Under the pieces are notes generated by a model. It did no database searches. It worked only from the letters and a program-made list of their open reading frames with translations, and was not told where the DNA came from. DNA of 64,000 nucleotides. Source: Tenrec ecaudatus (Eukaryota > Chordata > Mammalia > Afrosoricida > Tenrecidae). The position numbers were made by a program, and so were the translations under genes. This document shows positions 32,190-43,594 of the stretch, piece after piece. Positions within the stretch are counted from its first letter, which is position 1. Every line of letters starts with the position of its first letter. The stretch lies in NCBI RefSeq assembly GCF_050624435.1, contig NC_134545.1:85774063-85838062 (forward strand), written 5' to 3'.

Positions 32190-33900
32190 TAAAAAATTTT
32201 TTATTAGGGGCTCATGCAATTCTAACCACAGTCTATACATACATCAATTGTGTAAAGCACATTTGTACATTCATTGCCCTCATCATTCTCAAAACATTTG
32301 CTCTCTACTTAAGCCCCTGGCATCAGCTCCTCATTTTCCCCTCCCTCATGAACCTTTGATAATTTATAAATTATTGTTTTGTCATATCTTTCCCTGTCCG
32401 AATGTTTCCCTTCACCCACTTTTCTGTTGTCCATCCCCTAGGGAGCAGGTCACTTGCAGATCCTTGTAATCGGTTCCCACTTTCCAACCCACCCTCTCTC
32501 TACCCTCCCAGTATCGCTAATCACACCACTGGTTCTGAAGGGATCATCTGCCCTGGATTTCCAGTTCCTATCTGTATCATTGTACATCCTCTGGTCTAGC
32601 CAGACTTGCAAAGTAGAATTGGGATCATGATAGTGGCGGGGGGAGGAAGCATTTAGGAACTAAAGGAAAGTTATATTTTTCATTGTTTCTACATCGTATG
32701 CAAGACCCTTCTGTAAGGGAGTGTCCAGTGGCCTACAAATGGGCTTTGGGTCTCCACTCTGCACCCCCCCTCATTCACAATGATATGTTTTCTTGTTCTG
32801 GTATATGATCCCCTTGACACCTTGTGATTGTACAGGCCGGTGTACTTCTTCCATGTGGGCTTTGTTGCTTCTGAACTAGATGGCCACTTGTTTACCTTCA
32901 AGTCTTTAAGACGCCAGACACTAGTGCTTTTGATAGCTGGGCACCATCAGCTTACTTCACTACATTTGCTTATTCACCCATTTTGTTTTCAGTGGGAGTG
33001 TCAGAAAGGTGAGCATCATAGAATGCCAATTTAATAGAAGAAAATATTCTTCCATTGAGGGAGTACTTGAGTGGAGGCCCAAGTCCTTCTACCTTAATAC
33101 TAAACCTATAACTATATGCACACAGATCTATTTCCCCGTCCTGATACAGAAATATATTTGCATATGTACATGTCTTTATTTAGACCTCCTAAAAGCCCTT
33201 TGCCCCTTTGCCTCCTAGCTCTTTCCTCTATTTCCTTTGACTTTCCTCCTGTCCCACGATCATGCTCAGTCCCCAACAGGGTTTCAGCAATCCCTCCTGG
33301 TTACATTACCCTTGATCTTGCCCTACCAGGCCTCCCACACCTTCCTCACCACCGATTTGAATCACTTATTGTTCCCTTGTCCCTGGATTTATTAACACCA
33401 CTACCTTTCCCCTCACCCCTCCCCTCTCCCATGTCCCCCCAGAACTGTTGGTCCCGTTGTTTTCTCTTCCAGATTGTTCACCCAGCCTATCTTATTTAGA
33501 CAGACCTGTGGAGATAATAACATATGCAAAAATAAGAGAGCAAAACCAAGCAACAATATACAACAAAACAACAATCACCACAAACCTGTGACAAAAACAA
33601 AATAAAACAAAACACGAGCTGGTAGTTAGTACAAGGGTTGTTTGTTGGCCCTAGAGTGTTTTCCAGTCCAGTCTGTTGGGGACCATGCCCTGGCCCCAAA
33701 GTCCACCTTTAGCATTCCCTGGGGACCTCACCGCTCCATTTCCTCGCTGTTCTGTTTGACCCCCTTAGTGTTTTGCCTCAGTGTGGTAGGATCAGATCGG
33801 GTGCAATTCCCACACTGTGTCTCTATTGTTGTCCCCTGTAGGGCTATGGGTCAGTGAGGGACGTCATGTCTCCTAGTGGAGCCAGCCATGGGGTCCTCTT
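32190..33900 (-). mobile_element. Long non-coding retroposon, copy B (antisense)
   Basis: Begins with the reverse-complemented tail (attttttattaggggctcatg) and runs through catcattctcaaaacatttgc, agcccctggcatcagctcc, cagtatcgctaatcac, gtaagggagtgtccagtgg, ttccatgtgggctttgttgc and catgctcagtccccaacagg to about 33895. Colinear with copy A in reverse, but with a single copy of the internal module. No coding frame. Confidence 0.75.
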
Positions 33901-34362
33901 AATTAACTATTTTTTATGTTATACATCTCCCTATTGGTATCAATATAAATAAAATTATTAGCATTCTGGTTTTATTTCTGAAGAACGCCATCTAACACAT
34001 ACTGAAACCCAAATAAAGGCTGACCATGAAAGTGGAACAAGAGGGAAAAAAGGAAATAGAGGAAAGAACTAGAAGGCAAAGGGCATGTATAGAGGTCTAA
34101 ATACAGGCATGTACATATGCAAATACATTTATATATGAGTATGGGCAAACAGAGCTATGTGTACACATTTATAGGTTTAGTATAAACATTGGGACATTGG
34201 GCCTCCACTCAAGTGCTTCTCCCTCAATGCAAGAATACTTTGTTCTATTAAACTGGCATTCCATGATGCTCACCTTCCCAACATAATTGCTGAAGACAAA
34301 GGAGGTGCATAAGCAAATGTGATGAAGAAATCTGATGGAGCCCGGCTATCATAAGATATAGC

Positions 34363-34370
34363 ATCTAGGG
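34363..34370. repeat. 8-bp target-site duplication, left (OC1)
   Basis: ATCTAGGG. An identical copy lies at 34595-34602, immediately beyond the right terminus of the element. Confidence 0.95.
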
Positions 34371-34594
34371 CAGGGGTCCTCAAACTTTTTAAACAGGGGG
34401 CCAGTTCACTGTCCCTCAGACCCATTGGAGGGCTGAACTATAGTTTTTAAAAAAACTATGAGCAAATTCCTATGCACACTACACATATCTTCTTTTGAAG
34501 TAAAAAACAAAATGGGGCAAAAACACCCGGTGGGCCAGACAAATGTCCTTGGTGGGTCGCACATGGCCTGCGGGCAGTAGTTTGAGGACCCCTG
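34371..34594. mobile_element. OC1 (OposCharlie1)-type hAT MITE
   Basis: 224 bases with perfect 15-bp inverted termini: the left starts CAGGGGTCCTCAAAC and the right ends GTTTGAGGACCCCTG. The interior (gggggccagttcactgtccc, agacccattggagggc, ggtgggccagacaaatgtcc, catggcctgcgggc) follows the OC1 family as I remember it. It is a non-autonomous derivative without transposase. The perfect target duplication and intact termini suggest a recent insertion. OC1 is known as a horizontally spread family in tenrec, bats, opossum and other vertebrates. Confidence 0.88.
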
Positions 34595-34602
34595 ATCTAG
34601 GG
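34595..34602. repeat. 8-bp target-site duplication, right (OC1)
   Basis: ATCTAGGG, identical to 34363-34370. Confidence 0.95.
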
Positions 34603-35623
34603 TCTTAAAGACTTGAAGGTAAATAAGCAGCCATGTAGCTCAGAAGCAACAAAGCCCACATGGAAGAAGCACACCAGCCTGTGTGATCATGGGGTGCCGA
34701 AGGGATCAGTTATCAGGCATCAAAGAACAAAAAAAAAATCATATCATTGTGTGCTCACCTCCCCGATATGATCTCTGAAGACAAATTGGTACATAAACAA
34801 ATGTGGTAAAGAAAGCTGATGGTGCCCGGCTATCAAAAGAGATAGCGTCTGGGGTTTTAAAGGCTTGAAGCTAAACAAGCAGCCATCTTGCTCAGAAGCA
34901 ACAAAGCCCACATGGAAGAAGCACACCAGCCTGTGTGATAATGAGGTGTCAAAGGGATCAGGTGTCAGGCATCAAAGAACAAAAAGTCATATGTGAATGA
35001 GATTGAGAACCCAAGGCCCTTCTTTAGGCAACTGGACATCCCCTTACAGAAGGGTCACGGGGAGATGAGCCAGCCAGGGTGCAGTGTAGCAATTGTGAAA
35101 CATACAACTTTCCTCTAGTTCTAAATGCCCGCCACCCCCACCCCCCCAACTATCATGATCCCAATTCTACCTTACAAATCTGACTAGACCAGAGGATGTA
35201 CACTGGTGCATATAGGGACTGAAGACACAGGGAATCCAGGACAGATGATTCCCTCAGGACCAGTGGCAAGAGTGGTGATACTGGGAGGGTGGAATGGAAA
35301 GGGAGAACTGATTACATGGATCTACATATAACCTCCTCCCTGGGGGACAGACAACAGAAAAATGGGTTGTCTGAAGGGAGACATCAGACAATGTAAAATA
35401 TGATTATATAATAATTTATAAATTATCAAGGGTTCATGAGGGAGGGGGCAGTAGGAGGGAGGGGGGAAATGAAGAGCTGATGCCAAGGGCTTAAGTGGAG
35501 AGCAAATATTTTGAGAATGATGAGGGCGGTGAATGTACAAATGTGCTTTACACAATTGATGTACGTATGGATTGTGATATCAGTTGCATAAGCCCCCAAT
35601 AAAATGATTTTTTTAAAAAAAGA

Positions 35624-37447
35624 TAGGCAGGATGAACAATCCCAAGGAGGAAGCAATGGGACCAATGGTTTGGGGTGGGGGAGCATGGGAGAGGAGATGA
35701 GGGAAAGGGAGCAGGAGGCCAATAAATTCAGGGACAAGGGAATAACAAGGGATCTGAAGTTGATGGGCAAGGAGGGTGTACAATGCCCAGTGGGGTTTGA
35801 TCAACTGTAATGTAACCAACTGAGAGTAATTACTGAGAGCCAAATCAAGGGTGAACATGAGTGTGGGGCAGGAGGAAAGTAAAAGGAAATAGAGGAAAGA
35901 ACTAGGAGGCAAAGGCTATATATAGAAGTATAAATATAAGCATGTATATATGTAAACCTATTAATATATAAGAATAGGGATATTGGTCTATGTACATATA
36001 TTTATATGCTAAAGTATTAAGTAGCAGATGGACATTGGGACTCTATTTAAGTCTTCCCTCAACACAAGAACACTTTGTTCTAATAATCTGGCACATTGTG
36101 ATACTCACCTTCCCGACAACACCGCTAAAGACAAAGCAGGTACATAAGCAAATGTGGTGAATAAAGCTGATGGTGCCTGGATATCAAAAGATACAGTGTC
36201 TGAGGTCTTAAAGGCTTGAAGGTAAACAAGCGGCCATCTAGAAGGAGAGCAACAAAGTCCACATGGAAGCACCATATCAGCCTGTGTGACCATGAGGTGT
36301 TGACGGGATCAGGTATCAGAAGAAAAAAACAATTCTATCAATGTGAAGGAGAGGTGTTGGAATAGAGACCCAAAGTCCACCTGTAGACAAATGAACATCC
36401 CCTCACAGAAGGCATGATTCAGCCAGGGAGCAGCTTAGCACTAACGAAACACACGGCATTCCTCTCGTTCTTTAATGCTTCTTCCCCCACCCTACCCCGC
36501 AATATCATGACCCCAGTTCTACCTCACAAATCCTGCTAGACCAGAGTATGTACATTGGTGCAGATATGAGCTTTGGACACACAGAAGCCAGGACAGATAA
36601 CCCCTCAGAAACAGCAATGGGAATAGTGAGAGCAAAGGTGGAACTGATAGCAATGATGGATGTATAACCCCACCCCACCCCAAGGGGGATGGATAACAGA
36701 AATGTGGGTGAAGGGGTACAGCGGATGGTATAAGATATGAAAAAAAAAGTATATATTTTATCAAGGCGTCATAAGGGTGGAAGGGCGGGGGAGAGAGAGG
36801 AAAAAAGGAGCTGATAATAAAGGTTCAAGCAGAAAGATAATGTTTGATACACCTTTCCTCTATTCTTAAACGCTTCCTCACCCCACTATCATGATCCCAA
36901 TTCTGCCTTACAAATCCGGCTAGACCAGAGGATGGACACTGGTACAGATAGCAACTGGAAACACAGGGAACCTCTTAGGACCAGTGGTGGGAGTGGTGAT
37001 ACCGAGAGGGTGGAGGGAAGGTGCAGTGGAAAGGGGGAACTGATCACAAGGATCTACATATAACTCCCTCCCTGGGGGATGGACAACAGAAAAGTGGGTG
37101 AAGGGAGACATCGGACAGTGTAAGACATGACAAAATAATAATTTATAAATTATCAAGGGTTGGGGAGGGGGCGGGGAGGAAGGGGAAAAATAAGGAGCTG
37201 ACACCAAGGGCTCAAGTAGAAAGCAAATGTTTTGAGAACGATGATGGCAACAAATGTACAAATGTCCTTAACACATGGATGGATCAATGGATGAATTGTG
37301 ATAAGAATTAAACGAGCCCCCAATAAAATGATTTGTTTAAAAAATATTTTTTAAATTATGATGGCAACATATGTACAAGTTTGCTTGATAGAATTGATTT
37401 ATGGATTGTTATCTGTAAGAACCCCCAATAAAATGATTTAAAATAAA
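35624..37447 (+). mobile_element. Long non-coding retroposon, copy D, split by copy E
   Basis: Starts gataggcaggatgaacaatcc (the same position in the element as 30077 in copy A) and runs to about 36846 (gaaagataatgtttgata). It resumes at about 37346 with atgatggcaacatatgtac and ends acccccaataaaatgattta at about 37440. More diverged than A-C. No coding frame. Confidence 0.65.
36847..37345 (+). mobile_element. Long non-coding retroposon, copy E (5'-truncated, nested in D)
   Basis: About 500 bases from acctttcctctattcttaaacg through cccaattctgccttacaaatc to gagcccccaataaaatgatt and an A/T tail. Same truncation class as the copy at 60963. Confidence 0.65.
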
Positions 37448-37529
37448 AAACATACAACAATTAGTCTTGGAAACTCCCAGGAGCGGTTCTACCCAGTCCT
37501 ACGGTGTCCGCTATGAGTGGGGCGACTGG

Positions 37530-37650
37530 AGGGTAATTTGCTTGTTTTTAAGACTTAGAGAAGGTCTGTAAGTGGCCCAAGCCACACAACCAGAAGTGGT
37601 GGAACTGGATCCTAACACAACTGAATCGGGACTTTTGAGCTGACCGTGAA
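37530..37650 (-). repeat. MIR-like fragment
   Basis: tagagaaggtctgtaagtgg, gcccaagccacacaacc and gaactggatcctaacac match the antisense MIR core loosely. Confidence 0.45.
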
Positions 37651-38550
37651 AGCAAGGCTTGGCCTCAGGTTCAAGGTGGCCTGTAGAGGGACTGTGCTCT
37701 GGTTGGCTTCACCAGCCCTGTGGGAATTCAGGGTCTGGCTTCTGTGGGGGCCTCCATGTGTTCAGCGCTCTTAAGTTCAGCGTTTGGAAGAGCCTTTGGT
37801 GACTCAGGGCTCAGGAGCCCCAGAATTCCACTGGAGAGTAAGGCAAGGCACCTCTGCTTCTGCTCCGTGCATCTGAGTATCAATGTCCAGCGTGTAGCCC
37901 TGCTTCCTGGAGGAGCTTCTGTACCACTGGTTACCAAGTGGGTGCTGGAAGGACCCAGAGGGACTGCAAATCTAGAGAGCTACTCTTTATCCTGGACTCT
38001 GGACTTTAGCACAAACGTTTTCATTGCCAGAGGAACTCTGGGTAATCTTTTCTTCCCCCCTGAAAAGGGGGCCGTAGGGATCCTATGATCTAGTTAAAGG
38101 TGGGACTTCTATTCTGGTCTCTTTCTGGTCTCCTGCTCACTCATCTCTGGCAATTGCCCAAACACAAGCAGCCCTGCCTGAGGCTAGAACCTCAGTGTGA
38201 CAGGTGGAGAGTGAGTGGGAGGTGGGCTGCTTGAGCCAGACATCTGCTGCCAGCCCTCCACAGAGGCCCGGAGTCGCCCCTGCTCACTCACACACACACA
38301 TCCTCGCAGTGAGGAGGGGCAGGGTTTGGGCAGCATTCCCTCCAGCAGAGAGGTGGGAGGGGAGTGGAAAAGGACCTCATTTGGATCATAACATCACCGG
38401 GCCCCTGGGGACCCTTAGCTTCAGCAGGAAGGGCAACCAGTGAGCTGCCTCAGGTATCCTGCAGGGACCAAGCCACCCAACCAGGTACTGTTCTCTGAGA
38501 AAAAAGGCTGAGCCACTACATGACCATAAGTATGAGTGACAACACACAGA
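37651..38550. other. Unique sequence, no gene seen
   Basis: A 122-codon plus frame at 37720-38088 has no recognised motif. Confidence 0.35.
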
Positions 38551-38640
38551 CAGTGTGTGTGCCTGCGACTGTGTACGCATGTGTCCTGGCGAGTGTGAGT
38601 GAGGCTGAGTGTGTGCAACAGAGTGTGTGAGTTGGGGAGG
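38551..38640. repeat. GT/GTGA-rich low-complexity tract
   Basis: Imperfect (GTGTGAGTGA)-like repeats; open frames in antisense give His/Thr-rich peptides from this composition. Confidence 0.8.
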
Positions 38641-38794
38641 GGGCGCAGTCTGCACACCAGTGTGGAAGTGAGGGTGACTGAGCAAGGGTCACTGTGGGCA
38701 TGGGTGCCTACGAGGATAGATGGTGGTACTTGGGTGTGAGAGAATGAACATGAGCGCAGAAGGCTGTGTATACTGAATAGAAAATTCCAGAAGA

Positions 38795-38890
38795 GCTGGG
38801 TTCAATCTCTGCCCTACTGCTGACCAGCTCTGTGCCTTTGGGCAAGTTTCCTCTCTGAGTCTCAGTTTCCACATCCTGGAACCAGGGGTG
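38795..38890 (+). repeat. MIR fragment
   Basis: agctgggttcaatctctgcc, tgctgaccagctctgtg, ctttgggcaagtttcc and gagtctcagtttccacatc follow the MIR core. Confidence 0.75.
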
Positions 38891-39399
38891 GGGGTGGGGG
38901 GACTCCCTCATGGACCACCTTGATGACAAGGGCAGGTGTGTGTGCGGCCACTGCCCCCCTGTCCACTGGAGACTTGGGAAGATTCCGGAGCTCTGTTCAT
39001 CCTGTACCTCGTCCCCTCACCCTCGCAGCCAGCTCCCCACTTAGGCCCTAAGCTGGGGTGCTGTGGGGGTCTCTAGGCTTCAGCCCACCTAGGGAGGTTC
39101 TGAGCTCCAGGCTGACTGGCTGAGAGTGCTGACAGGGTATGCTTCACTCAAGACCACTCCCCCCTCCTTCAGCACCAGTCCATCCTCACCCTAGTGCTTA
39201 ACTCAACATCTCACTTCCATCTCAGTGTAGCACCCACCCCTACCCCGCTCCAGACAATGCTGCTCCTGCATCTGTGGACGTGAAGGCCAGGGGCAGGAGA
39301 CTCCCTCCACGTTTCCCTTTTGACCTTCTCAAGACTCTTCCCCGCCAACATGTTAGGGTTCTCGGCCCTGGGCCTGTTGTCCCATGGTGGCTTGCATGT
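38891..39399. other. Unique sequence, no gene seen
   Basis: Neither repeat nor coding signal was recognised. Confidence 0.35.
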
Positions 39400-39790
39400 C
39401 ACGACGAGGCTGGAAGAAATGCCCCCAGTGGGCTCACCAATGGAGAACAGGCCTTAGTAGAGCTTCCAGACTAAGATAAACTGCCAAGGGAAGCCTGGCA
39501 GTAATAGAGCTATTGTTCGCCAGTGAAAGCCCTGTGGCTCACAGCAGGATGTATTGTCTGATGTGCTTGCTTTGGGCCTCTCATCAACAGGGATCGCTTG
39601 GTGAGTAGAGGGCCAGTGGGGGCATGGAAGATTCTCAGGGAGATGGTTGGGCACAACAGCCGCAATGGTGGACTTGAACATGCTAGCGAGCCAAAGGACG
39701 AGCTGGACGAGCCAACGGTCTGTGCTGTTGCACTTGCACATGAACTTGCTGTGATTCGGAGTCCACTCACACTGCCTGAGGTAGGTACTC
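39400..39790 (+). repeat. RTE1/BovB-derived fragment, internally deleted
   Basis: The left part (actaagataaactgccaagg, gccagtgaaagccctgtgg, gtattgtctgatgtgc) resembles 5' RTE sequence. The right part (gcaatggtggacttgaacatg, aaaggacgagctggacg, ctgtgattcggagtccactc) resembles the RTE 3' end. The joined ends suggest a deletion derivative. The 139-codon minus frame across it is a shadow. Confidence 0.45.
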
Positions 39791-39859
39791 CCGTCGAAGC
39801 TGCCACTGAACAGAGCTGCGGTCCTCAGGGGGCAGTCACCACTTAAGCAGAAGAATCTG

Positions 39860-40192
39860 TTGTTGCATGCCATTGAGTCAATTACAGTTTAGAGCAACCC
39901 GATAGGACAGAGTCTAACTGTCCCTCGCAGGAGATCTCACCAGATGGCACCAAGCACTGTGCCATCCGAAGACCTGAAGAAATAGCATCAATCAAAACTA
40001 CACTCCTGGCTGTTAATTATGACTCATAGAGACCCTATAGAACCCCATAGAACTGCCTCATAGGGTTTCCAAGACTATATACATCCTTGTGGAAGCAGAC
40101 ACATCTTTCTTTCATCGAGTGGCTGGTGGATCGAACTACCCATATTTCAGTTACCTGCTCAGTGTGCCATCACTGCACCTCCAAGATGCCTT
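39860..40192 (-). repeat. Two AfroSINE pieces in tandem
   Basis: A 3' piece at 39860-39955 (gcatgccattgagtcaattac, aacccgataggacagag) is followed by a fuller antisense copy at 40005-40192 (gactcatagagaccctatag, actgcctcatagggtttcc, gagtggctggtggatcgaac). Confidence 0.7.
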
Positions 40193-40229
40193 TAAAGAAA
40201 CAGCATTCAAAACTCACTGCCATCATGTC

Positions 40230-40921
40230 ATCAGATCAGGTATCAGGCATCAAAGACACAAAACAAAAATCACATCGATGTGAATGAGGGGGAGTGCAGA
40301 GTGGAGACCCAAAGCCCATCTGTAGTCAATTGGATTTCCCCTCACAGAAGGGTCACAAGGAAGAGAAGAGCCAGTCAGGGTGCAGTACAGCACTGAGGAA
40401 ACACACAGCTTTCCTCTAGTCCTTTAATGCCTCCCCCCCCCAATATCATGACCCTAATTCTACCTTACAAATCCGGCTAGACCATAACATGTACACTGGT
40501 ACAGATCAGAGCTGGAAACACAGGGAATCCAGGACAGACAAACCCTTTAGGACCAACAATGAAAGTAGTAATACCAGGAGGTAAGGGTAAGGTGGGAGAA
40601 AGGGGGAACCGATCACAATGATCTACACATAACCGCCTCCTAGGGGAACACACAACAGAAAGTGGGTGAAGGGAGACAGTGGTCAATGTAAGACACGAAA
40701 AAAAAATTATCAAGGGTTCATGGGGAAGGGAGGGTGGGAAAGGGAAGAAAAGTGAGGAGCTGATACCAAGGGTTCAAGTAGAAAGAAAATGTTTTGAAAA
40801 TGATGATGGCAACATAGGGACAGATGTGCTTGATACAAAAGATGGATGTATGGATTGGGATAAGAGCTATACAAGCCCCAAATAAAATGATTTAATAATA
40901 AAATAATAATAAAGAAAAAAA
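40230..40921 (+). mobile_element. Non-coding retroposon, copy G
   Basis: About 690 bases from aggtatcaggcatcaaagac through gagtgcagagtggagaccc and ggctagaccataacatg to gccccaaataaaatgattt and an A-rich tail ending gaaaaaaaa. Colinear with the 3' portion of copy A. Confidence 0.75.
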
Positions 40922-41085
40922 AGTCACTCAAGTTTATTCCAACTCACAGTGACCCTAAAGGACAAGCTTCAGGACTGGGTTTCCAAGACTGTAACTCTTT
41001 ATAGGAGTAGGAACCTCGTCTTTCTCTTGAGGAGTAAGGGGTGATTTCGAACTGATGACCTTGTGGTTAGCAGCTCCAAGGTTCT
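40922..41085 (-). repeat. AfroSINE
   Basis: Antisense copy directly abutting the tail of retroposon G: attccaactcacagtgaccc, gtttccaagactgtaactc, gaggagtaaggggtgatttc, gaactgatgaccttgtgg. Confidence 0.8.
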
Positions 41086-41550
41086 TAAAAGAACCAACAA
41101 GGAACCTTTTTGTTAATGCAACAAGACTGAAAACCACCGGTCAGGTTTCCTAAATTCTTTGATGAGAGACATCACCGGTGATGCTTGTTAACAAATGCCT
41201 TCCCAGTCTGCCTTTCCTGGAAATTCTGATTCTGGGGTGGGGCTCAGGAATCTGATGTTTAATAATTCCCCCAGATGATTCTTAGTATGAAGGAGTTTCA
41301 GAGACACTAGCCTGGAATCACCTGGGGATCTTGAAGAGGTCTAGAGTGAAAGACTGAGGAATTAGAAGCTCTATCTAGAGCATAGACTGAGAGGATGAAT
41401 GACAAGAGCCGAACTTGGAAAGGAGAGAAGGGACTTACAAACCTTGATAAAGAGGTTGAATTTGATCCTAAGGTCAGTGAAGAACCACTGAAGGGTTTTA
41501 TGCAGGAAGTGGCTTGTTCCTATTAATAGGAGGTGAAGAAGAAGGAGGCT
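41086..41550. other. Unique or old sequence, no gene seen
   Basis: Holds aattctgattctggggtggg, an old-repeat-like string. Nothing else recognisable. Confidence 0.3.
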
Positions 41551-41564
41551 AAAGAATGACCCTT
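41551..41564. repeat. 14-bp target-site duplication, left (copy H)
   Basis: AAAGAATGACCCTT, repeated exactly at 41794-41807. Confidence 0.92.
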
Positions 41565-41793
41565 TTAAAAAAATTAATAAATCATTTTATTGGGGCTCAT
41601 ACAACTCTTATCACAATCCATATATACATCAATTGAGCAAAGCACCCTTATACATTCGTTGCACTCGTCATTCTCAAAATTCACCTTCCACTTGGCTTCC
41701 TGGAATCAGCTCGGTTTCCCTTTTTCCCCCCATCCCCCTCCCTCCCCGCGTCCCCCTTCCCCCTGGTCCCTTAATAGTTTATAAATAATTATT
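41565..41793 (-). mobile_element. Non-coding retroposon, copy H (short, complete insertion)
   Basis: Antisense insertion of about 229 bases holding only the 3' terminal part of the family: ttaataaatcattttattgg, ctcatacaactcttatcac, ttgcactcgtcattctc and cttggcttcctggaatcagc. The exact 14-bp duplication and the tail at its boundary show target-primed reverse transcription with early 5' truncation. Confidence 0.9.
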
Positions 41794-41807
41794 AAAGAAT
41801 GACCCTT
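41794..41807. repeat. 14-bp target-site duplication, right (copy H)
   Basis: AAAGAATGACCCTT, identical to 41551-41564. Confidence 0.92.
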
Positions 41808-42525
41808 AAGTCAACTGCTGGCTTGAGACCTGGCATGGAAGAATACCCACACTGCACTGTGAACTTCCCTTCACACCTGCCAACCTGTGAGCTGGTCAGT
41901 TCCTTTGTGGCTAGGATTGGGGAGAACCACAGGAAGCAAGCTCCAGGTTGCTGTTCTGGAATTGATAGCGTAGAAAGCGCTCCTTCTTGGGTGAGCCTGG
42001 AAGGCCCCTGTCAGCAGTGGCCGTGACTGGGGATCTGGCCCTCTGAACACCTTGGCTCTCTATGTTATCCCTCTCCCAGATACAGAAGCCAAGATAAAGG
42101 GAAATCTAGTCCCAAAATCACTCTGGACCTTAATTCTCCCCTAGATGACTCCCATGGTGAACATTAAGTGTCCCCAGGGACCTCTTCCAGGCCAGTCCTC
42201 CTGGATTGACCCACTGGTTCCATTCTGCTCTAGACTATCCTCCTCCCCCACCCCGCACGCCCTGCCACTGAGCTCTGTCACCTCTCAGACCATCTCCTTG
42301 GAAGACACTCAGCTGGTTTTCCTGTTTGGGGACTTCATTTCTCTCTGCTTGCAGCTGGATGCTGGTTCAGCAGCCAACTAGACCCAGGTGTCCCCTGCAG
42401 TTTCCAGGCTGCCCTGCTACATCTTGGTCTCATATAGCACCTTCCATGGTACAAACGTGCATGAGCACCGAGATTCAAGTTGCGCTCACCAGGACAGAAG
42501 GGCTATTTTAGTCGTAGTATTTACC
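41808..42525. other. Unique sequence, no gene seen
   Basis: Short frames only; no family recognised. Confidence 0.35.
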
Positions 42526-42529
42526 ATAA

Positions 42530-42765
42530 TCATTTTCAACATCTAGTGGACGCTAATTATGTTCTGGGTACCAAATGAAAGACTTTCCACATGTATTAGC
42601 TCAGAGGATGTTCCACACATCCCCAAGAGATACATTCCTCTTATTCCAATTAATGGATAAAGAAACAGAGGCAAAATATTAACTAGCTTGCCAAGGTCAC
42701 TAGGCCAGGAAGGAATTGGAGCTAGAATCCTGGTGCACCTGACTCTGGAGGAGTTGCCGGAACCA
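42530..42765 (-). repeat. MIR, long copy
   Basis: Antisense MIR: ctaattatgttctgggtacc, ccacatgtattagctc, ggataaagaaacagaggc, agcttgccaaggtcac, ggaattggagctagaatcc. Confidence 0.75.
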
Positions 42766-42944
42766 CTGTACGATAGTGCCTGGGGCCAGGATCAGAACTA
42801 GATTCTTCCTAGAGCGATGTCACACCAGGGCTAAGGCTCATGCCAGGCGAAGGTGAGGCAGGGAGCAGAAGGAGCCCCTAGAAGGAATTTTATTGCAGTT
42901 GGAAGGAGTCGGAGATAAGGATTTAAAAGGACCCAGGCTCAGTC

Positions 42945-43025
42945 TTTTCTGTCCCTTGTCTGAGCAAAGCTAAATACGTCCTCAACCTCTGAGCTTCAGT
43001 TTGTTCATCTGGGACAGGGGGACGG
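42945..43025 (+). repeat. MIR-like fragment
   Basis: cctctgagcttcagtttgttc and atctgggacaggggg match the MIR core end. Confidence 0.45.
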
Positions 43026-43594
43026 CAGCAGAAGCTACCCCTCTGATTTGTCATAAAGAACAAGTACAGAAAGGTGGGAGACCTTACCCTCTGCCCAGGG
43101 CAGCCCAGTGCAAGTGGCGGTTACCACCAGGAGTCACCCAACACTTACCATGAGAATTGCTGGGATCGAATCCAAGGGATGTGGGTTTAGCCTGGAGCCC
43201 CTGGGCCCGGGGTTGTCCCCAAGATGACAAATTGCAGTCAAACAAGAGCCCCGTCAACTTGCCACTCTTGGCCTTCCATTCACCTTTTGTGTTCTTTCTG
43301 CAGCTGTGGCTTGGACCCAGGCCATCTTTCCTTACCTCTGCACAATGGGGAACTCTAGTGGTCCCCCCCCCAGTCTGGGCAGTCCCCAGTTCTCACACCC
43401 CAGGGCTGCTCGACTAGAAGACAAATCCCTGTGACGTTTTCCTAAGTGTAAGTGCTGACGGGAGGGGCCCCACTTTTCCTGCAGCGGAGAAAGTCACGGT
43501 GCCTGTGTTTGTGTCTACCAGATCTAGCGACTGAATGAATTACTCTTCACTAATTCATTCAACATCCCTCATGACAATTTCTTTTAAATGTTAA
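43026..43594. other. Unique sequence, no gene seen
   Basis: No coding or repeat signal. cttcactaattcattcaac at about 43545 is AT-rich but isolated. Confidence 0.3.

Larger units (their letters stand above)
33990..35618 (+). mobile_element. Long non-coding retroposon, copy C (interrupted by OC1)
   Basis: Sense copy starting near tactgaaacccaaataaagg and ending caataaaatgatttttttaa. It carries the internal duplication, with gctcacctt at 34268 and gctcacctc at 34753. Subtracting the OC1 insertion plus its duplication gives a module period of about 250, the same as in copy A. OC1 splits the first module exactly at gcatctaggg. Confidence 0.75.

Noticed and set aside
39454..39873. 139-codon minus frame
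   Set aside because: Antisense shadow of an RTE1-like fragment.
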